Assembly (NCBI GenBank): GCA_051453625.1
Contig: JBOZIK010000001.1
Span: 150,746,354-150,806,710, forward strand
DNA from: Welwitschia mirabilis
Lineage: Eukaryota > Gnetophyta > Gnetopsida > Welwitschiales
Reading direction: 5' to 3'
Length of the DNA: 60,357 bases
In this document: positions 11,941 to 22,100 of the stretch, in pieces
Layout: each line of letters opens with the position of its first letter
How positions within the stretch are numbered: position 1 is the first letter of the stretch
Position numbers and translations under genes: made by a program
Notes under the pieces: generated by a model
What the model was told of the DNA's origin: nothing
Seen by the model: only the letters and a program-made list of their open reading frames with translations
Database searches by the model: none

Positions 11941-12291
11941 TTAATGTTAAAGGCATTAATTTTTTTTAAAAAAAAGTTATAGCTTTTGAGGCATTTGATC
12001 TATAAAACATCGCAAAAGGTTGTTGAGTTGTTTATGTAATAAAATGCCTCAAGACCTTCTTGAGGCATCTCAAAATATTTTCATGGCATTTTAAAAAATA
12101 AATGCCTTAAAATAAATTTTAAGGTGTTTTTATTGAAACACCTTAAAAAGGCCTTAAAATCCTACAAGATTTTAAGGCGATACTTTTTAAAGAATTTTGT
12201 GAAAAAATGCCTTAAAAGCCTTTAAAGTATTTTTTTTATTACCTTTTAAGGCATTTTAGAAATGCTGTAAAAGCCTATATTTCTTCTAGTA
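11941..12291. repeat. CACTA-1 right terminal and subterminal repeat array
   Basis: Repeated units such as AAAATGCCTTAAAA, TTTTAAGGTGTTTT and AAACACCTTAAAAAGGCC lie in both orientations up to the terminus TTCTTCTAGTA. They mirror the left array and the ends of CACTA-2. Confidence 0.8.
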
Positions 12292-12294
12292 TTA
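12292..12294. repeat. Target-site duplication TTA, right of CACTA-1
   Basis: Matches 5213-5215 exactly and directly abuts the right terminus TAGTA. Confidence 0.85.
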
Positions 12295-12893
12295 GTTCCT
12301 AACAAGGTAAGTGATCAACTATATTGCGAGACAATTTGACTAAGATAATAGGTGACTAGAAAAATGAAATTTGATTTAAATTTTATTATGTAGGAATAGA
12401 TAACAAAAATTCATTTACTAACATAGTTGCTAATGTATTCATAATACCTCTACTTAAGCACATTAAAATAGATCAAATGAATGTCATACACATAAATAAA
12501 TCATAAAATGTAACAATGATAGTTTAAAAAATGATAATGTGTATGAGAAAGTAATGCTAAAACTGATGTGTAATACTTAAGTAGTAATAATATCAAATAA
12601 TGATGCATGAAAAGTTTATTAATTTTTTTCACAAGGGTAAGATAAAAGAATAGTCATGACATTCTTTTCCTTTAGATGATCTGAAACATAACTGTTGGAA
12701 AATGAGTGAGGGTGCTTTGCTAAATAAAGTCCATTAAATGTATTTAAGTAACATGAGATCATATCCAAATAACTCATCATAAATACATATCATGAAAGTT
12801 CAAAATGCTTCTTATAAATTAAAAAATTATAAATTTTTGCTTAATATCTTAGAATAAAGCTTCGAGAGTTGTCATAGGTAAAGTAAGATGACT

Positions 12894-14690
12894 TAGATTG
12901 CTTAAAGGAAAAAGGATAACTATCATCTTGTCTATTATGGAAATGACAGACATGAGATGAAAATTTTTAAATGAGATGTTTGAATAGATGAGTAAAAATT
13001 AGAGAAAGTTTAAAAGCAAGCAAGTAGTGGAAAAGTAGTAGAAAAATAAAAGAAAGGTATAAAGTGAAGAATCATCCTGAAAAACATGACCATGGAGAAA
13101 GAGACTTATGAGACCATAATAGTGGATTAAGTAGAAGAAAGCAAGGCTCAAAAGTATTTTACAAATATATCCCAAACTCCATGATGATTCAAGATCTGTA
13201 AGTGGATATATGAAAAACTGAAAAGCAAAACAGAAATACATTAGCATAAAACAAAAGGAACACATCAATTAAAGTAAAATGAAAGCATCAAAATAAAGTG
13301 TTTAAAAGAAAAACAACCCTTATGAAGAAAAACTATGAGTGAAAAATAAAAAGACAACTAGAGAACTACCAAATGATTAAGTCCTAATTAGTATGTGGAA
13401 AAAGAGATACGGCAATGACTTTGAAAATTTCAAACAAATAACTAAGAAAAACATAACGAAAATGGATAACTAGAAACATGCAGAAGATTTTACTTACCCA
13501 AAATTCCACCCTAGCAAAGTTCTTTGGAAGAAATTATAAAATCAATTGATAAGAATGCATGACATACTATAAAAATTCATAAAGTGCCACTCGAAAGGGC
13601 AATGATTATGATGATGTCAAGTATGTCTAATGTTATCAAACAACGAATGATAAGATAAAAAGCTATTAAAATAGGAACTTATAAGCTATCAGCTCAAAAC
13701 AACATAAGAATCCAGAAAAGTAAAGTAATCATGTCAAAGTNNNNNNNNNNNNNNNNNNNNNNNNNNNNNNNNNNNNNNNNNNNNNNNNNNNNNNNNNNNN
13801 NNNNNNNNNNNNNNNNNNNNNNNNNNNNNNNNNNNNNNNNAGATTAAAAAGGATGGTTGTCGTTCTATCTATTGTGGGAATGACAGAGGTGAAATGACAG
13901 TGTTCAAATGAGATGTCTAGGACAGATGAGGAAAAATCCAAAAAAGTCTGACATCAAGCAAGTAGCGGAAAAGCAGCAAAAAAACAGAAGAAAGGTAGAA
14001 AGTGAAGAATCATTCTGAAAAACATGACGATGGGGAAAGAGAATTATGAAACCATAATAATGCATTAAGTAAAAGAAAGTAATGCTCAAAAGTACTCCTC
14101 AAATGTATCCCAAACTCCATGAGTATTCAAGATGTTGTGAGTGGATGTAGGCAAAATAAAAAACAAAATTAAAAAACACTAGCATAAAACAAAAGGAACA
14201 CATCAATGAAAGTGAAAGGAATGCATCAATTGAAGGTTCTTTAAAAAGGAAAATAATCCTTATATATAAAATGAAAAGGCAACTAGAAAAAAAACTAATA
14301 AATGATCAAGTCCAAATTATTATGTGGAAAAAGATATAGTAATGACTTTAAAAACTCCAAAAAAAAGAACTAAGGAAAATCATAATGAAAATGGACAACT
14401 AAGAACATGAAGAATATTGTATACTACCCAAAATTCCACCCTAGTAAAGTCCCTTGGTAGAAATCATAAAATCACGTGATAATGAAGCATGAGATAATGT
14501 AAAAATTCATAAAGTTCCACTCAAATAGGTAATGATTATAATAATGTCCAATATGTCTAGTGTTATCAAAAAATAAATGATAAGATAAAAAGTTATTAAA
14601 ATATGAACTTATAAGTTATCATCTCAAAACAACACTAGAATCCGAAAAAGTAAAGTAATCATGTGTAAGTACTATAAATAAGTAAAAATG
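12894..14690. repeat. Tandem duplication (~930 bp unit) in retrotransposon copy 2
   Basis: The segment starting near 12894 (AGGATAACTATCATCTTGTC, then GCAAGCAAGTAGTGGAAAAG and AACATGACCATGG) recurs from about 13841 with scattered changes. The two units meet at a 100-N gap (13741-13840). Confidence 0.75.
13741..13840. other. Assembly gap (100 N)
   Basis: Exactly 100 N at the junction of the two ~930 bp tandem units, a typical place for an assembly to break. Confidence 0.99.
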
Positions 14691-16231
14691 AGTCTAGAAA
14701 ATAAGCAATTCCTCTAATGACACTAGGGAAATCACTGATCTTATAGCCTTGAAATGTAATGTATTTCACCATGATAAGGGAAATGCAGCTACTATCAGAG
14801 AGTAAGGATCCACATAGCATGGCTAACTAACTTCCTAGTGGAGTTCCCATAGCTACCATATCATACTGCGAAAGGCTCCTCTTCGGAATATTTGCCCCAG
14901 TGCACTTGTAATAAGAAATCATAGTGATCATGTTTGGAAGATATAACATGAAAGCGTATGGTTCTTATTTCTTTTCTTTTCCTTTTTTTTTTAAGAGTAA
15001 CATTCCACATGATCAAGTACTTGTAAGAACATGTAAAAATAACTAATTAGTTATACCATTGAAAAAAACAAAGGAACCAAGGCATCTTTCTTCAAAATGA
15101 AGTTCATAGATATATGAATGTCTTAAGATTGGATGAAGTCAATCTTATCATTTAAAATGCCCAAGTAAAATATGTACTAGTCATGGTAACTTTATAAAGT
15201 AAAATATGAGTCAAGTTAAAGATGTTTAAGTGATAGCATGACATTTACTAGGATAATCCACTAAAGAAGAATTTACATAATGGCAGGAAAAAAAAAATCC
15301 AAGACAAGTGCTTCTATCATATTCAAGGTTTAATCAATAAATATTTCCAATGATTGTTAACCTTATATCCATTAACTTCTATATTTATCAAGTGTTTAAG
15401 TTAAATGTTTAACTAAGCCATTTAAAGATGTACTTTTTCTAAAAGATAGGTACCTAACCATTAAGAGATTTAACTAGTTGTGTAAAACAAATATTGGATA
15501 TGGTTCTTCAGAAAAATAAGGGTTAAACCAAATATAAACCAATTGGTAAAACATAAAAGGTATGCAATCATTGTGGAGTAAAATTAATTGGAAGCAAAGA
15601 GAGTAAAATAATAAAACTTTAATAGCATAAGTTTCACAATCCAAATAAGAGATAAAAAGTGATAAATTTCATAGACAAATAATCTCTTATTGAAACATTA
15701 CAAATTAAGAGTATCATGATATAATTCATTCAACTTACTACTCAAAGAATGGATCCAAAAAGTGATTAAGGGATTTTGAGAATGTTTAATAAGATTAAGG
15801 AGATCCTTAAGTTTTAACTCTAAGCATGGATTACAATTAAGGTAATAAGCCTTACCCCAATTCAAAATTTCAAGATAGTTTAAGTCAAACTTTTAAAAAG
15901 GATAATCATCAAAAGAACAAGGTAAAGTAAACTTGGTAGAAAAATAAAGGATTTTACTTATAGTATCACATGGATTTTTAGAAGGAAGAGATTGAGAGAT
16001 AGGAGAATTAAACTCTTCAAAATTATGGGTTTTATAAGAGTCAAGAAAAGGAACATAACCATGTGAATTATATAAAGGTTTAAGTAGAAGAGATGGAGAA
16101 AGGTTATCATTATCAATGTCATAAGGTAATGTAAAAGTAAAAGTAAAAGTATAAGTAAATGTAGAAGTGAAAGGAAGGATGTAATTTAAAGTTACACATA
16201 AAGAAATGAGTGAAAAGGATGTAAAAGTATG

Positions 16232-16315
16232 AATAGAAAGAATAAGTCTATCCTCTATGAAATTTAAATGAATAATAGAAAGAATAAGTCTATCCTCTAT
16301 GAAATTTAAATGAAT
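16232..16315. repeat. Perfect 42 bp tandem duplication
   Basis: The 42 bp unit beginning AATAGAAAGAATAAGTC at 16232 is repeated without a mismatch from 16274 to 16315. Copy 1 of the retrotransposon has the unit once, near 1890-1935. Perfect identity in an otherwise diverged element implies a recent slippage event or an assembly artefact. Confidence 0.9.
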
Positions 16316-16849
16316 CTCTAGGGGTCCTTTATTATGATCTATTTCTTTACTATTATCTTAATCACTAGTTTGTTGGATTATTTCTTCACTTTACTTATCA
16401 TTATTAGTAACTAAATCATCTTTCTCTTGTTGAATATTGCTTTTATTCTCTAGGTTATTGGATTCATTAAAGATATTATCAAGAGAAATAAGAGCACCAT
16501 ATTCAACATTTATTGAAAAGTTATCAGATTTTTCATGAATGGATTTCTCCTCTCAAGTATTTAGTAGTAAATGCATGGTAGGGATATAATCTAATACCTA
16601 AATATCATTATTTAATAAATAGTCATCTTTATTTTTATTGTTAAAAGATTGAGTTAAGTTATTATGATCTCTAATTTTCTCATTTTCGAATGAGTAGGAT
16701 GATGAAGTTGGATCCAAAATTTCATCGTCTATTTGAAAGAAAGATTCATCATCATCTGTATCTACATTATCCTCATTTTCCTTAAGGTAGGATGAAGTAA
16801 TATAGTTTTGAGGATGATAAAAGAACCTTTATTGTGTAATAGAGTTTAT

Positions 16850-17350
16850 TACATGATTTCAATTAATTTCTTTAGGTTCTTGTTTGTATTTTCTTGATGC
16901 TTCTTCATTTCATTAATCATGTTTTTTAATGGATCATTTTCATCCTCATAGTAGGTTATCGGAGATGGTTCTTCTTCATAGTAATGCATGGAAGATGGTT
17001 GGGATTGACAAAAGGAATTATAAGAAGTTTATCTAAATAAGGTGGAATCCTTAAAATGTGGAGAATTGTCATTGTCATTTCTATATAAGGTTTGAAAAGA
17101 AGAGGGGAAAGAAAAAGAAGATTTGAAAAGAGAAAGAGTCCTAATTCCTACTCTCCATACCTTTTTGTGCTGTTATCCCTCTTGCAAAAACCTCTTGAAG
17201 TGTTTAATCATTATAAACCTCAGAAATGCTTCTTCTCTTTTCTGTAAAGATCTCTTAAAGTGTTTTCTTACTATTATCCTTAGAATGTTTTAAGATTCTT
17301 CTTCTTTTATCAAGAAGTTCCGCAATGGTCTTATGATCATTACTTATTAA
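16850..17350 (-). pseudogene. Gag-like remnant of LTR retrotransposon copy 2
   Basis: Homologous to 2403-2971 and even more broken, with stops and shifts in every minus-strand frame. Phrases such as TTCTTCATAGTAATGCATGGAAGATGG align the two copies. The shared helix- and charge-rich character suggests an ancestral gag-like product. Confidence 0.4.
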
Positions 17351-18110
17351 AGAAATTTAAGAAGAATGAAATAAGAGAATTTGATTTCAAGATGGTGAAG
17401 AAGATAAGTACACAATGAAGTTTAAGTGTTTTTCTTTTTCATGTTTCATTATTTTATTAAAATTATTAATCCTTAACACTCAAAAAATCTGTAATGTATA
17501 TTTATTTTAAAAGTTGTGAAATAACTAGCAGAATGACTATATAAAGTAAGGAAAATTATATTCTAAAATAATAAAATTAGAGGAAAAAGAAATCTTAAAA
17601 ATTGCATACTATGGTATGTGTATCTGGATTTTGCTTGAAGTTGAGCAATCCTTTCTCTAATATTCCTTTAAGTAAGTTCCTTTCCATTTGATATTTTATC
17701 ATTTTATCAAAATTCATCATGTTCCTACATACTTAGATAGCCAATAAAGGAGGAAAATGATCATAATAATAGAAAATCAAACAAAGAAAAATGTTATAGA
17801 AAAATCATACTATCATCTAGTCTATTGTGAAGATAACAGAGAAGATGATAGTAACTTTTATTACCGAACAAAAAATAAAAGAAAAATTACAAATATAGAA
17901 ACTTATTTCAAAATTTTGAAACTATCATGCCCAATGTCATTGGGATAACAGAGAGGATGAAAGGATCCATAAAAACCATGAAAAATAAAAATCATGGAAA
18001 TAAACCTACTTTAAGATAAGCTAAAAATATAATGTTAATTCAAATAAATAACCTAAATAAAAGATTCAAGGTACTTATCTGGCTAATAACAATTCTCCAG
18101 CTTCTTGCGG

Positions 18111-18131
18111 CCTTTCCTGACAATGGTGCCA
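18111..18131 (-). other. Primer-binding site, LTR retrotransposon copy 2
   Basis: Three bases inside the LTR the minus strand reads TGGCACCATTGTCAGGAAAG. This is close to the TGGCGCCATTGTC-type sites found in many plant Ty3 (Athila/Tat-related) elements. It is better preserved than the site in copy 1 and fixes the element's orientation as minus. Confidence 0.7.
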
Positions 18132-18134
18132 AAA

Positions 18135-19507
18135 TGTTACGATATGAATTTATGCAAGTATGAAGTCCTTTAGATAAACCTGTGAATCAAATAACTTACA
18201 AAAAAACACACNNNNNNNNNNGAGAGTTTACTCAAATTCATAATCTTAATGAAGGCACTAGGCTCAGAGTTAGATAATTGATTTCCAAAAGTGTTTTTAG
18301 TCTTTTTATCTTTTCAATAACTAAAAGTAAATAACAATGAAAAAAGCAATGCAAGATGAATGGAGATAAAATGTAGTGAATGAAAATGGATTCTATTTAG
18401 ATCCTTGTTCTCTTGTCACTAGAACTAGCTCTCTATAATTCAAGTTATGTAAGAAGAGTTTCTCACTAGTTTCTAACCAACATGAAATATGAGATAAACC
18501 AAGAAAAACATGCAATATGTAATATATAATTGAAATGAAATAATAATGTAAACCTAAATTAACAAGTAAACCTTAACAAAGGTTGCCATTATGATCTAAA
18601 TAAATCACAGAATTATCACTTACTATAACTAACTTAAACAATAAGGGACATACAAAAAATTAGAATGAAAAGAGTAATTATATTGATTCAAAGAATAATT
18701 ATATTAATTTAATGAACTTTTATATCCACTTACAATAAAATAGTATCACCTTAATGAAAGAGACTTAGCTTAATACTAAGGAAAATCCTTTTTGTAGCTA
18801 GAGGATGGACCTCTTGTCCTTCAATATTCTATTGCAAGCATATCAAGTATAAAAGATGAATTAGAAGTGAAGACAAGAGGGGGTCTTTATAGTTTTACAT
18901 TGAAAGTTCTAGAAACATAATGCTAGAAGTCAGACAATAAACCTTAGTAGCCCAAGTGAGGTGCATGACTTCATCACAAGATAATTCAGCTCAGCTTATA
19001 TAAAATAGTTATCTCCTTGACTATCATGCGGATGATACTAGGGATGAAGCCTCATAACAATAAATAATTCAATAACTTTTGGCTCTACAATCAGCCCCAT
19101 AGTTGGATATAATTATGTCATCATTCCTCATGTCATGGAAATGACAATTGGGATGATACAATCATAGAAAAGGGTGCTTTATTGGCTTTAACCTCCAGTT
19201 CATGTTGCTACTGTAATAAGAAAGTACAGTGTTGTTGTCCCCTCAGTCATGGGGATGATAGTGGGGATGACATTCTTATAAAGCTTCTCAGGTAAAGCAA
19301 ATCATCCTTCTTCATCATTAATATTCCTCCAATACACTAAGTATCAAAACATTCTTGAAATACCTCTAATTATTCTAAGAATTACATGTTTCTATAATCA
19401 TCCCATTAACTCTCTATAATCATTAGAATTACATCTAAACCTATATAAATGTCCTTCAAAAGTACTCTAAATACACCATGAAATTTCTACAAATTAGCAT
19501 CACAACA
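18135..19507 (-). repeat. LTR, copy 2 (1373 bp)
   Basis: The plus strand begins TGTTAC at 18135 and ends CACAACA at 19507. It aligns end to end with 3807-5192. The segment just outside its right end belongs to an interrupted LINE, so 19507/19508 is the insertion junction, and TATTA (19508-19512) would be its 5 bp target site. A 10-N gap at 18212-18221 falls where copy 1 has about 14 extra bases. Confidence 0.82.
18212..18221. other. Assembly gap (10 N)
   Basis: Ten N inside LTR copy 2. Alignment with copy 1 (near 3884) suggests about 10-15 bases are missing. Confidence 0.99.
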
Positions 19508-21345
19508 TATTACATCATGAACGTTATCTTTCATAATGAGGAAGTAGGTCTTGAATAGTTCTACTAGCCACCTGTCTGTCCTTAGAGCTCTATTATTTTT
19601 CATTAATTTTAAAGCTATATAGACTTCTTTTCTAACTAATAGTTTAACTATCATCAAAAATTTTATTATCTTCTAGAATAAGGTCAGGGGTTGTAACTTC
19701 CCATTTCTACATGTTCTTAAGATGGACCTACATTTCCTTGGCAATGTCCTCTTTATTTTTAACTATTTACTTCCTAATAGTAAGCCTTCTAATTTTGTTA
19801 TCCACCCTATGTTGGTTAGCCTACTAGAAGAAAAATTTGATGTGCCCATCCCCTTGTTTGAGCCACTTAATCCTAGATCTTTTTCTTCAATATTGCTTCT
19901 CATCTGCATTTATTTCTTGAAGTTCCATAAGGCATTTATATTCCTTGTTGTGAAAGCTATCCTGATCTCCTCCACTTTTTTGCTTATCTCAAATTTCCTA
20001 TAAATATTTTTTGAACTCCTTTTTTAATTTGAATCTTTTCTTATCCTTTCTTCTCCAATTTTTAATGTGTAACTTAAGAGTGTTTATGCCACTATAAAGG
20101 AAAGTTAGTAAAATGATATCATCATAATAATTTTAGATATTCTCAACAATCATTCTGGTCTTTTTCCTCAATATCTAGTATTTCTCTATCCGAAAGGATG
20201 CTTTTGGAGGGATTGATCACTCCTATTCTAAATTTAATTAGTCAGTGGTTTGATGCCACTCTATTCAGATCCCATACTTTAGTTGGCAACTTGGCTATAC
20301 CCTTTTCAGTAAGGATTTGATTAATTCTAGATATAACTTGGTTATCTCCCATTTTTCTATTGGAGTAAGAGTATTTACATCTAGTAAGTGGGATATCTAA
20401 AAGGGTATTTTAATCCATAAAATCTCTAAGGATTGCTGCCCCTCTATTGTTCTAGTTTTCACATCCTGTTTTCTTCCATCAGTGAAGGAATTGATTAAAA
20501 TATTCATAATTATTCATTTGTCCTAGTGCACTCCTAATATTTTAAGATCCTTTAGCATGGTAGCCCTTTTATATTATTTTAAGGGTTATACAAATTTGTA
20601 ATGATTCATCCTTCTTCTTTTAGATAGATTGTAAAGTAATTTTTGCTGTCGTGGATTAAGTCTGTCTCTTTTTTCATGAGGATCATAATTCCTCCTAAAT
20701 TTTCTTATGCTATAGAGGTGAAAATGTTTTATCACTACTAGAAGTTATTTAATTTCATGCTATCTCACATTTTGATCTCTTATAAATAAACTATATTGAT
20801 GTTAAATTATTTGAGTAAATCCCTTAGAGTCATTTTCTTATAGAGGGAACCTAATCCTCTACAATTCCATGAGAATCACTCTATTAGGTTTGGTTTTGAT
20901 CTTTTTTGGACATCTCTTAATCTTTTTTATTATGTCTTTGATGGTTCCTTAGGAGATATTAACCACATTTTCTACAGTTTCCCTCTTCTGAAGTATCCTA
21001 TTATTGGGTCTTTCCTTCATTTAGGTTTCAACATCATTTGACTTATTTATATTTACTTGATACTGAGATTGATAATTATCTTTAGGTTCTTACTCTATTA
21101 AGTGTTAAAAAATATTATATTCCCTATCGTTTTTCCTTCTTTTCCTTTAGCTAAACCATTGTGTTCTTGGCTACATGCTTTCTTGTTTTCCTACTTATGC
21201 CAGCACTCATTCTGATTATGTTTTATGTTTCCATAGAAGGAGCATGTTTCTTTCTACTAATCATCAATATTAATTTTTCATTTCTTTCATTCATCCTTTT
21301 CATGGCCTTTTCTTCCATAGTGGATACCACTCTTTTCTATTTTCA

Positions 21346-21388
21346 CACATCCTCTTAAAGCATGCCTGGTCTTTCCACAAGTTTCACA
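21346..21388 (-). pseudogene. CCHC zinc knuckle of LINE ORF1 remnant
   Basis: The 64-codon frame at 21287-21481 contains C-x2-C-x4-H-x4-C as CETCGKTRHALRGC (residues 32-45 of that frame). Nucleic-acid-binding knuckles of this type sit at the C-terminal end of plant L1 ORF1 proteins. The position between the DUF4283-like part and the endonuclease agrees. Confidence 0.75.
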
Positions 21389-21793
21389 CATTACTAAAAG
21401 GTTTTTATAAATTAATTTCAAGTTTGTACATTCCCCATTTATATATAAATTATATGTATTGAATCTCTTTTGTTTTTTCAATGATAATCCAGATGCAAAA
21501 TCTTGATAGCATCAATCTTGTCTCTTTAATGATAATTCTATCTAGTTTTATTACCTCTTTAAACTAAAAGGCAATTTTTCTCATAATAATTTCATTCCAA
21601 AACTCTAAGAGAAACTTGTATAAATGAATACATATAGGCATCTTTTTGAATAGATTTAAATTTGATTACACCCTTAACATCCATTTGGTTAGGCTAACCC
21701 TCTGGATCTAAAGAGCCATAATCCTCTAGTAATAACTTCATCTCGATCCCATTTATCATCAAGTTGAAAAAGAACCAATCCTTCTAGTATGGC

Positions 21794-21796
21794 TAT
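21794..21796. repeat. Target-site duplication TAT, left of CACTA-2
   Basis: TAT directly precedes CACTA at 21797 and matches TAT at 34082-34084 directly after the right terminus. Confidence 0.9.
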
Positions 21797-22100
21797 CACT
21801 ATAAGAAATAGAGGATTTTAAGATGTTTATTTAAATAAATGCCTTGATTATAGCATATTTTAAGATGTCCATTTTAAAAGAGGCCTTGAATTGGGGGTGT
21901 GTGAGGGGGAGAGGTGGGGGGAAGAAGGGGGGAAGGATATTTTTAAGGATTTTTTTTAAATAAACACCTTAAAAGGCCATATTTAATGTTCTTAAGGTGT
22001 TTATAGAGAAATGCCTTAAATGGTTTTGACATTTTAAGGCATTTAACCAAGTAAACAATATTAAACCCCCATCTTTTAAGGTGTTTAATTCAACAAACAT
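21797..22100. repeat. CACTA-2 left terminal and subterminal repeat array
   Basis: Units such as TTTTAAGATGTTTATTT, AAACACCTTAAAA, TTAAGGTGTTT and TTTTAAGGCATTT occur repeatedly in both orientations. A G-rich tract (about 21893-21935, GGGGGTGTGTGAGGGGGAGA) interrupts the array and is unusual for this AT-rich element. Confidence 0.8.

Larger units (their letters stand above)
5216..12291. mobile_element. CACTA-1, non-autonomous CACTA (En/Spm-type) transposon carrying host gene fragments
   Basis: The left end reads GACTACAAGAAATAATGC. The right end in reverse complement reads TACTAGAAGAAATATAGG. Both are one-base variants of the CACTA terminus and have matching 3 bp duplications (TTA). Inside each end is a dense array of short subterminal repeats of the types TTTTAAGGCATTT and TTTTAAGGTGTTT in both orientations, as expected for CACTA transposase-binding regions. 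No TNPD/TNP2 or TNPA-like transposase is recognisable, so the 7.1 kb element looks non-autonomous. Its cargo includes part of an aspartic protease gene (8605-9056) and a threefold internal repeat. It is inserted in the LTR retrotransposon just inside an LTR. Confidence 0.88.
12295..18134 (-). mobile_element. LTR retrotransposon copy 2, internal region
   Basis: On the minus strand this is the internal part downstream of the LTR at 18135-19507. 14692-18134 is the homologue of 1-3806. 12295-14691 corresponds to the part of copy 1 that lies off the window. It holds the primer-binding site, a gag-like remnant (16850-17350), acidic remnants (15900-16800), a ~930 bp tandem duplication and otherwise non-coding AT-rich sequence. 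No pol genes are recognisable over 5.8 kb, so it looks non-autonomous. CACTA-1 interrupts its left end. Confidence 0.75.
19508..21796 (-). mobile_element. L1-type LINE, 3' part of split copy (zinc knuckle, endonuclease, start of RT)
   Basis: Read on the minus strand from 21796 this continues the ORF1 domain found at 34082-34330. The order is: end of the DUF4283-like domain (LVLFQLDDKWDRDEV, GLWLFRSRGLA at 21690-21796); a CCHC knuckle CETCGKTRHALRGC (about 21346-21388); endonuclease start with a WNCRGLGSPL-like phrase (20830-20870); GGIMILMKKETDLIHDSKN (20590-20690); the linker RSRIKWLKQGDGHIKFFF (19850-19910); and the first RT block with ALKLMKNNRALRTDRWLVE (19540-19620). The coding sequence then stops abruptly at the LTR at 19507. 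Many stops and shifts show an old, dead copy. Confidence 0.82.
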
